Below are positions 58,268 to 64,000 of a DNA stretch of 64,000 nucleotides, piece after piece. Source of the stretch: Bradyrhizobium guangzhouense (GTDB lineage Bacteria; Pseudomonadota; Alphaproteobacteria; Rhizobiales; Xanthobacteraceae). The stretch covers positions 62,001 through 126,000 of the forward strand of contig NZ_CP030054.1 in the NCBI RefSeq assembly GCF_004114955.1. Reading direction: 5' to 3'. The notes below the pieces were generated by a model. It saw only the letters and a list, made by a program, of their open reading frames with translations, did not search any database and was not told the origin of the DNA. A program made the translations under genes and the position numbers. Each line of letters starts with the position of its first letter. Position 1 is the stretch's first letter.

Positions 58268-58288
58268 CCGAGCTGACCAAAACCTGAC
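58268..58288 (-). promoter_or_regulatory. Degenerate tts box ahead of nolB
   Basis: On the minus strand GTCAGGTTTTGGTCAGCT matches the tts box (GTCAGCTTNTCGAAAGCT) at 13 of the 17 defined positions, with both outer blocks GTCAG and AGCT kept. It lies about 55 bp before the nolB ATG. Weaker than the two perfect boxes at 59587 and 62381, so lower activation by TtsI is possible. Confidence 0.55.
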
Positions 58289-58420
58289 GTGGATCAAGAG
58301 CTACGTCATCCAAAAATCACGATTGGCTTCCAATTTGCGACGAAGTTCGTCTTCCAACTTTGGAAGAGTACCAGCGCATGACCGCCTGGAATACTCAACC
58401 ACACCACGAGGCTGCACACG

Positions 58421-59092
58421 TTGAAGAACATTCTAATTGTTGGTGTTTTCATCTCCTTGAGCGCGGTTAGGGCGCTCGGCGCCACTCTAGAGCTGCCATC
58501 CACGCCTTATACTTACACAGTTCTGGATCAGGATCTCGCGGCCGCACTGCAGGAGTTCGGCAACAATTTGAATATTCGAATCAATGTCAGCACCCATGTA
58601 AAGGGGCGGATTCGCGGGCGCATGCCGGATCTCGCGCCGCGAGATTTCCTCGAACGCGTGACCACTCTTTATAATCTTCAGTGGTACTATGACGGGCTGG
58701 TGCTGTACGTATCCGACGCGCACGAGGCGGAAAGTCGCCTGCTTGTCTTAAACCCGGTCACTTTCGATGCATTCAAGGCGGCACTCGATGCACTCAAAAT
58801 TTCCGATGAACGCTACGTCGTGAGAGCCGCACCGGAAGATGGACTGGTCTTCGCTTCTGGTCCGCCTCGCTTCATCGCGCTCGTCGACCAAATGCTCAAC
58901 GGCCTAGTGGCGGAGGCCCAGGCGCGACGAACTCTTACGACAACCGCAAAGCCGGCGCCCGCGTCGGTCTTGATGTTGTTTCGGGGCTCCTCAAGTACGG
59001 TTATTCGTGATGGACGACCGGAGGGACCTGTTTTGCCCGAGGCGACGCATCAAGATAACGTGGCTCACGCGCCCGGCCCAAGCCAGAGATGA
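58421..59092 (+). CDS. rhcC1: RhcC1 (NolW), secretin N-terminal domain protein
   Basis: 223 residues, starting TTG 58421. Signal peptide in NILIVGVFISLSAVRALG. The rest matches the N0/N1 domains of YscC-type secretins (YTYTVLDQDLAAALQEFGNN, GRMPDLAPRDFLERVTTLYN and LQWYYDGLVLYVS) but the pore domain is missing. In rhizobia this part is a separate gene, partner of RhcC2. Divergent from nolB with about 207 bp between starts. The C-terminal tail past residue 160 is low-complexity. Confidence 0.93.
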   Translation: MKNILIVGVFISLSAVRALGATLELPSTPYTYTVLDQDLAAALQEFGNNLNIRINVSTHVKGRIRGRMPDLAPRDFLERVTTLYNLQWYYDGLVLYVSDAHEAESRLLVLNPVTFDAFKAALDALKISDERYVVRAAPEDGLVFASGPPRFIALVDQMLNGLVAEAQARRTLTTTAKPAPASVLMLFRGSSSTVIRDGRPEGPVLPEATHQDNVAHAPGPSQR

Positions 59093-59586
59093 ATTGGACA
59101 GCAAAAGTCGCTTACAACGGCGCTCAATGCGGTCGCGGCTTTCTTTGTGAGCATGTTGAAAGCTGATGCTGTCGGCATGAGAGCCCGAGACCTAGACGGT
59201 GATGCCTTCAACTGGAAAGGTGGGCAGCATCATTCTTGCGCTGGCTACGGCTTTAGCTCCACTCAACGATCGACGATCTCAACCGTTTGAGTACATTTGC
59301 CGGCAAACGGTGACTGATCCCATAATGCTTCATGGCGCTGACGGAGCAGACGCTAACCCTCTCGTAACGGGCCGTAAGCGCGCCCACTCGCCATCGCCAG
59401 ACGACGCGGCAGTATCATTTAATTTTGTTGCACGAACCCGCGCCGATCTTCCGCGGATTGCAGGCCCGAGTTCCCATTTTTGCCATCTGCCGCGTGAGGA
59501 CGCGACGGAGTGGCAGACACTTTTGGGGGGATGCGGGTATTGCGCAACACCGCATTCATGTCCGTTCGCGCATTCCGCTGAGCGCC
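59093..59586. other. Gap between rhcC1 and the nopX tts box
   Basis: No gene recognised. A frame of 135 codons (59199-59606) ends inside the tts box and has no family features. Confidence 0.4.
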
Positions 59587-59610
59587 GTCAGCTTCTCGAA
59601 AGCTAACTCC
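59587..59610 (+). promoter_or_regulatory. tts box upstream of nopX
   Basis: GTCAGCTTCTCGAAAGCTAA followed by CTCC: matches the tts box at every conserved position. Located about 200 bp ahead of the nopX start. Binding site for TtsI. Confidence 0.92.
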
Positions 59611-59807
59611 CGCTACTATAAAAGGGGGTGAATATCTAGCAGGCAATGAGCCTGTTGATCGGGACCTGAGCACTGGACGCTCACTCAGCCGCCGGGAGCA
59701 GCCGCCAGGAGTTGTTGGATCTGCCCATCAACACTTGGTGTTCGTCGCGAACTCGGGCTGCACGGTGTGACAGGACGGTGGCGCAATCTCACAGCACAGG
59801 ATGTATA

Positions 59808-61601
59808 ATGTCAGTCAACAACCTATCCCTCGCCGCCAACTCGAACGTGGCTTTGTCCGGGCTTGCCCCCGGGCTCACTCCGGCGCAAGAGCTGTCAAGT
59901 TTCGAGGCGGTGCTTGCGAGCTACGCCTTAAATGACACGACCGGCGATCATTCCGCACCACAGGATTCGGCCTCGGAGTCGACTAAGAACCTGACGGAGG
60001 AGCTCATACAGCTGACGGGGAATATCGTGCCACCCGACGTTAGGGCTGCATTGGACGCAGAAGCGTATAGCCAGCCCCCGCAGTCAACCTCTGCTGCGGC
60101 CTCCACTGCGATTGCAGCGGCGCCAGTACCCAGCTCACGGATTACATGGAACAGTGGCACTCTGACTGACACCGAGTTGCAGATTGTGTCGGTGCTGAAC
60201 CGTCATAAAGATAAATGCCCCCTAGATTGGAAGTCGCTCGTAGATTTGGCGACGGACCCCTCCACACCGCCGGATCTGAAGACGGCGATCGAAGCATTGC
60301 AGCAGGATCCGGAGCTCTTCTATGCGATAGGCTCACAAGGCGATGGCCGCTGCGGGGGGACAATCAAGGCAGGAGATCTCTCCGGCTTCTCCGATCATCA
60401 CTCACAAGTGGCTGCATTCCAGGAGCAGCAGGCGCGGCGCTACGAGCATAACTACGTTCCGTCGGACGGCACCGGAAACGGCCAGCCCTGCGTTATGACC
60501 CAGACCGACGCACTGCGTGAGCTCTATCGCTATTCTGATAATTTGCCCAAGAACCTGAGCCTCGCGGATTTCAGGCAGATCGTTGATGGCGAGGCTAAAA
60601 CGGGTAAATGCCCACCTCAGGTTCTCGCAGCCGCGAGATACTTCCTCAATCATCCAGAGGAATGGAAACAGTTGTATGGCGGCTCGGTAGATAAGGTCCA
60701 CAAAGAGGACTTCTTGCAGATGGCTTCGTCATCGATGAACCTCACGCATGCCGAGTTGGATACGCTAGGTACGATCAATAAGAACCAAGCGGCTTTTTTC
60801 GGGAAGGGTGACCTGACCCGGGAGACGCTCACTAGTATGGTCGATGACAAGAGTCTCGCCCCGGACGTGCGAAAGGCGGCCTCCCAGCTGTTGTCGGATC
60901 CTCTCTTGTTCGGATTGCTGAACAACTCGATCACAGGCTACAAGACCCACCACAAGTTCTTCGACTTCGGCGGCGGCCATACGGTCGATTCCGGCAACAT
61001 CAGCAGTAACGATTTCACCCATTTCTTCAGCAACATGTCCGGCGCGAACCGCACCGCTCACCAATTGAAGCAGCACGCTGTTCAGCCGGCTGCCGACCAG
61101 GCGGCCGTCAAGGACATGATGACGGGCGTGGCGGACCAGCCGGACGTCAAGTCACCCAAGAAAAACGGAGGTGCCTTCATGCACGCCTTTGATGAAGTGC
61201 TCAAGGTGGGCTCCAACGTGCTTGACTGGGCTGCGACGGCAGTTGGTGTACTCGGCTTCATTCCAGGTTTGGGGGAATTGACCGATCTCGCGTCAATGAT
61301 ACTCGAGAGCGAGGCGCAAGCAGCAAATCTTCTGCACACAGCCATCACAGGCGGCAACATAAAGCAGGCGCTGGAAGAAGCGGGACTCAATCTTGCGGCA
61401 CAGGCGGTGGGTTGTATCGGCGGCCCGGAGGTCAAACTAGCCATGCGCGAAGGCTTGACGAAGCAGGCAATTCAAGAAGCCGCGACGGCCGGCGTCAACC
61501 TTCCGGTCTCGATGGCACAATCTTACGCGGAGGACTATTTGAACTCCCTAAAGGAGCGGATTGAGTCCGCGGACATGCAAGCTGCAGGCGTTTACAGCTA
61601 G
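59808..61601 (+). CDS. nopX: NopX (NolX), translocon protein
   Basis: 597 residues from ATG 59808 behind AGGA. NopX/NolX is a secreted pore-forming component of the translocon, related to HrpF of Xanthomonas. Recognised by the N-terminal secretion region MSVNNLSLAANSNVALSGLA, internal repeats around TLTDTELQIVSVLNRHKDKC and FLQMASSSMNLTHAELDTLG, and a hydrophobic region near residues 460-490 (WAATAVGVLGFIPGLGELTD) that could insert in the host membrane. No classical signal peptide, as expected for type III substrates. Expressed from the tts box at 59587. Confidence 0.95.
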   Translation: MSVNNLSLAANSNVALSGLAPGLTPAQELSSFEAVLASYALNDTTGDHSAPQDSASESTKNLTEELIQLTGNIVPPDVRAALDAEAYSQPPQSTSAAASTAIAAAPVPSSRITWNSGTLTDTELQIVSVLNRHKDKCPLDWKSLVDLATDPSTPPDLKTAIEALQQDPELFYAIGSQGDGRCGGTIKAGDLSGFSDHHSQVAAFQEQQARRYEHNYVPSDGTGNGQPCVMTQTDALRELYRYSDNLPKNLSLADFRQIVDGEAKTGKCPPQVLAAARYFLNHPEEWKQLYGGSVDKVHKEDFLQMASSSMNLTHAELDTLGTINKNQAAFFGKGDLTRETLTSMVDDKSLAPDVRKAASQLLSDPLLFGLLNNSITGYKTHHKFFDFGGGHTVDSGNISSNDFTHFFSNMSGANRTAHQLKQHAVQPAADQAAVKDMMTGVADQPDVKSPKKNGGAFMHAFDEVLKVGSNVLDWAATAVGVLGFIPGLGELTDLASMILESEAQAANLLHTAITGGNIKQALEEAGLNLAAQAVGCIGGPEVKLAMREGLTKQAIQEAATAGVNLPVSMAQSYAEDYLNSLKERIESADMQAAGVYS

Positions 61602-62380
61602 TCAGAGTGACTTGGGGCTCTCGGCTCACAACTGCGTGGCTAGACGAGCTTGCGCAGCCCTCGTGCGGTTGGGTCTCCACTCCAAACCGGTAGGGGCTCG
61701 CAAGCTTTGCCAGCATGTTCGAGCTCCTTACCCACATCCGACGACTTTGCTTCGCCGGTTTTCACCATGGCCCGCTTTATGTTTGGCTGGACTCGACCGG
61801 TGCTTCGAGAGCAGCCCCAAATGCGGCACGTCGTCGCAACAGTTCGATAGGCGGCCGTCCGGTTCCAACAGCCGACGCTGAACTTGTCGACTTTCTTAAC
61901 ACCGGGACAGAACGAGATGATGTCGACGAGAAGGCACACGCCGCACTGAGATGCGCAATAGGGCAGAACGAATGAGACCAAGGGCGACCGCTCGAGGCTT
62001 GCCCTTTGCCCGCTCAGCGGGAAAGTGCTCGATGACGCTGAGGGCTTAGCAGACTTGGCGGATTTGCCTTGACGCTCTAATCGCTTCAGCACGCTTAACA
62101 TTCCAGGTCGTGTTTGATCCGATCTAGGCACATCGCCGCCTGCGCTTGGCAGGGAGAAATGTCTTAATGCCTTACCTGATGGAGATGCCGCCGGCGACGG
62201 CGAGCGGGACGTTATAGCATCTCGGCCTCAAAGCCTGATGATCAACGAGACCGCCCGATCAACCGGCTTCATAACATGATCGTCTTTCTTGGTGCCAACT
62301 GTCTGATCTCCACACGTGGCCGATGCACCAATCACGTCGAATTCGTTAATCCGCCAAAACCGGTTGAATTTCTGAGATCC
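61602..62380. other. Gap between nopX and the second tts box
   Basis: No gene recognised in 780 bp. Short open frames on both strands show no domain. May hold an unrecognised small effector or only leader DNA. Confidence 0.4.
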
Positions 62381-62403
62381 GTCAGCTTGTCGAAAGCTAA
62401 TGC
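62381..62403 (+). promoter_or_regulatory. tts box upstream of nopC-nopA-rhcD
   Basis: GTCAGCTTGTCGAAAGCTAA, identical to the nopX box except at the variable ninth base. It lies about 60 bp before the nopC start. Binding site for TtsI. Confidence 0.92.
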
Positions 62404-62460
62404 TCGCACAGTGAGGAAAGCCACGACGGCATGACCACCTTGACATAGGAGACGCCTTTA

Positions 62461-62739
62461 ATGCGCATTCCGAGTTCAAGCGCCACTGCGCGCGTTGCTC
62501 CTGACTTCCATGCTGCTCGTGGTGACAAGAACGGCTCCCGCACACCCGACGACAATGACAATCATGGTCAATCGCCTGGTACAAGCAGCGCTGGAAATGG
62601 CACGTCAACTCCGGACAGTAGCTCGCAAGAGGCCGCGTTGCGCCAAGCATTCAACGCCGCTCTCGGAGCCGCGGCTGTCCAAATGGCAAGTAATGCAATG
62701 GCTCGTTTCCATGAGGCCATTAGCGAGGAGGATTCCTGA
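62461..62739 (+). CDS. nopC: NopC, secreted T3SS protein
   Basis: 92 residues behind AGGAGA. Low-complexity, Ser/Asp/Gly-rich first half (GDKNGSRTPDDNDNHGQSPG), with a helical end AALRQAFNAALGAAAVQMAS. Position directly before nopA under a tts box fits nopC of NGR234 and other rhizobia. NopC is secreted in a T3SS-dependent way; in some rhizobia it acts as an effector. Sequence conservation is low, so the name rests partly on position. Confidence 0.8.
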   Translation: MRIPSSSATARVAPDFHAARGDKNGSRTPDDNDNHGQSPGTSSAGNGTSTPDSSSQEAALRQAFNAALGAAAVQMASNAMARFHEAISEEDS

Positions 62740-62810
62740 CGCCGGATGTTGCGGCGTCGGGAAATAGGAGCCGCCAGGAGCGGCGACACCCGAACACACA
62801 GGAGAACAAT

Positions 62811-63044
62811 ATGCCTTCTAAAATTGGTGCGACTACTGCCTCGGTCGCAGGGGGGGCCGCTGGCACCGCTACGGCCGCAGTTGGTGCTGCAGCTGCTGAA
62901 GTCACCGGAGACGCCGCTTGGCACGCCCAAATCGCCGCTCTGACTGCTGAAACCACCAAAGCGACTGAGAGGGATGTGCAACTTCGCATCGTTTCAACAG
63001 AGCTCACGACGATCAAGAAGGTCGCCGACGAGCGGGTGCAGTAA
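62811..63044 (+). CDS. nopA: NopA, T3SS pilin/needle subunit
   Basis: 77 residues behind AGGAGAAC. Small, alanine-rich and helical (VGAAAAEVTGDAAWHAQIAA then TAETTKATERDVQLR). NopA is the major subunit of the rhizobial type III pilus. A hairpin lies 7 bp behind its stop, likely to limit transcription into rhcD and keep nopA mRNA abundant. Confidence 0.9.
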   Translation: MPSKIGATTASVAGGAAGTATAAVGAAAAEVTGDAAWHAQIAALTAETTKATERDVQLRIVSTELTTIKKVADERVQ

Positions 63045-63050
63045 CGGAGG

Positions 63051-63077
63051 AGGTGGGACGACGTCGTCGTTCCACCT
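63051..63077 (+). terminator. Hairpin between nopA and rhcD, terminator-like
   Basis: AGGTGGGACGACG (63051-63063) and CGTCGTTCCACCT (63065-63077) pair over 13 bp with only one G-T pair, then TTCTTCG follows. It is the strongest hairpin in this region. It begins 7 bp after the nopA stop. The short U-rich tail suggests partial termination or an mRNA 3' end that protects the nopA message. Function is inferred. Confidence 0.65.
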
Positions 63078-63150
63078 TTCTTCGCCTGCGTAAGCTGCAA
63101 AGCTCGCAACGAGCCGTACGGCTCTCTCGCTGTTCAGGAGACCGTCGACC

Positions 63151-64000
63151 GTGAATGAACCACACTCCCTGCATTTCGAGGTGCTGTCGGGGCTTTACTC
63201 CGGGCTGACCGGCAAATTGGGCTTTGGATCGAGCCTGATTGGTAGCGACCTGGATGCTGACTTGGTTTTCATCGAACAAGGGCTCGAACGTCATCACTTT
63301 CGTATCACCCCCCATCACAATTCGATTGAAATCGAGCCTCTTGCGCCGCAAGTAAGGATAGAGGGACAACGGGCACTTCTCCCGAACGAGCGCGTTGCTG
63401 TTTCTCTTCCCGCCGTCATCCATGCGGGCGAGATGTCCATCCGTTGTTCCATAGAGGATTCCAAACAAGCTGGCTCCATCAGCCGCTGGCTCGGATCGAC
63501 CGCGGTACTCGCCTCTGTCCTGATCAGTTCCGTCGCGGTCGGCGCCGTCTCAACGAGTTTCGTCGAGACGGACAGCGCTGTTGACGTGAACGCCGACTTG
63601 CACCGTAACGTCGACGTTGCACCTAAGCTGGCGCCCAACGCTCCTGATGCTCCGACCGCCGAAGCAGCTGCCACACGGCTGCAAGAGGAAGTTGATCGAG
63701 CGGGCCTTTTTGATATCAAAGTCCGATCTGAGCCGGGTGTTGTCGCTGCTGACGGTACCGTAACGCGCGCTTCTCTCCCAAAGTGGCGGGAAGTTCAAGA
63801 ATGGTTCGATCGCGATCGAAAGGACGCATATGTTCTCGTCAATGCAGTCGCCATCAGGGAGGAGAAGACGCCGTCCTCGATTTCCGTCGAAGCCGTTTGG
63901 CGAGGAAGTGAGCCATATCTGGTCATCGCTGGTCAAAAGTATTTCGTGGGCGCGCTGTTGAATAACGGATGGACCGTCAATGGGATTGAGGAACGACGTC
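63151..64000 (+). CDS. rhcD: RhcD (Y4yQ), inner-membrane ring protein, partial at the window edge
   Basis: YscD/HrpQ/PrgH-type protein, at least 283 residues, cut by the right edge. Starts GTG 63151 after CAGGAG. The N-terminal FHA-like domain covers about 1-100 (LHFEVLSGLYSGLTGKLGFG, then SDLDADLVFIEQGLERHHFR); a membrane segment at about 115-130 (TAVLASVLISSVAVGAV) is followed by a periplasmic domain with BON-like character. It is the third gene after the tts box, as y4yQ is in NGR234. Forms the inner-membrane ring with RhcJ. No stop codon appears before the edge. Confidence 0.87.
   Translation, partial: MNEPHSLHFEVLSGLYSGLTGKLGFGSSLIGSDLDADLVFIEQGLERHHFRITPHHNSIEIEPLAPQVRIEGQRALLPNERVAVSLPAVIHAGEMSIRCSIEDSKQAGSISRWLGSTAVLASVLISSVAVGAVSTSFVETDSAVDVNADLHRNVDVAPKLAPNAPDAPTAEAAATRLQEEVDRAGLFDIKVRSEPGVVAADGTVTRASLPKWREVQEWFDRDRKDAYVLVNAVAIREEKTPSSISVEAVWRGSEPYLVIAGQKYFVGALLNNGWTVNGIEERR

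Noticed and set aside
58290..58345. nod-box-like stretch (ATCCAAAAATC ... GATTGG ... CCAAT) ahead of rhcC1
   Set aside because: ATC-N9-GAT spacing is wrong and the left half is missing; I would not call it a NodD site.
59199..59606. 135-codon frame before nopX
   Set aside because: Runs into the tts box, has no recognisable features and a poor start.

Overview
The window looks like part of the symbiosis island of a Bradyrhizobium-type alphaproteobacterium. The strongest evidence is a rhizobial (Rhc-type) type III secretion locus: ttsI behind a nod box, rhcC2, rhcC1/nolW, nolB-rhcJ-nolU-nolV-rhcN-y4yJ-rhcQRSTU, nopX, nopC, nopA and rhcD. The island character also shows in the mixed base composition, the long stretches without genes, and the many insertion sequences in every state from intact to shredded.

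Layout. (1) 0.4-10 kb is a catabolic block: a LysR regulator divergent from a YeiH/UPF0324 exporter, a class III CoA-transferase with a CitE-like lyase, and a leftward operon of a TcuA-like FAD oxidoreductase with an SsuABC/TauABC-type importer. (2) 10-11.7 kb holds etfB-etfA, which look like core-genome genes. (3) 12-19 kb is a mobile-element zone: an IS91-type element with a tyrosine recombinase, a frameshifted IS701 copy, a truncated LuxR gene, and an IS630 element bounded by inverted repeats that also encloses a small divergent HTH gene. (4) 19.2-22.7 kb is a leftward PrpD-PrpF-phosphosulfolactate-synthase-like operon. (5) 23.7-31.4 kb has a Bug-type binding protein, an IclR regulator, a fused hydantoinase/oxoprolinase (HyuA-HyuB), an RraA-like aldolase and a frameshifted aminotransferase. 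(6) 31.5-42.6 kb has an IS5 element, a DUF2130 gene, IS66 relics, a VirK-like secreted protein and an IS4 element with a perfect 9-bp target duplication, then about 2 kb without recognisable genes. (7) 42.6-64 kb has a multi-PAS histidine kinase followed by the type III secretion locus, which runs off the right edge inside rhcD.

How it may work together. NodD with plant flavonoids would act on the nod box to switch on ttsI. TtsI, an OmpR-type regulator with Glu instead of the phospho-acceptor Asp, would then act on tts boxes ahead of nopX, nopC-nopA-rhcD and, in a weaker form, nolB.

The most novel signal is a palindrome, GGTAGTA-N8-TACTAYC, with identical 8-bp spacing, found just upstream of three separate operons: the CoA-transferase/lyase pair, the FAD oxidoreductase/ABC importer operon, and the PrpD/PrpF/ComA-like operon. 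It ties blocks 1 and 4 into one probable regulon, although IS91, IS701 and IS630 copies now lie between them. The gene content (a sulfonate-type importer, a UPF0324 exporter of the kind proposed to export sulfite, a ComA-family enzyme that makes C-S bonds in its known members, and tricarboxylate-type enzymes) suggests an undescribed pathway for an organic acid, possibly a sulfonated one. That pathway is inference; the shared palindrome is directly visible.
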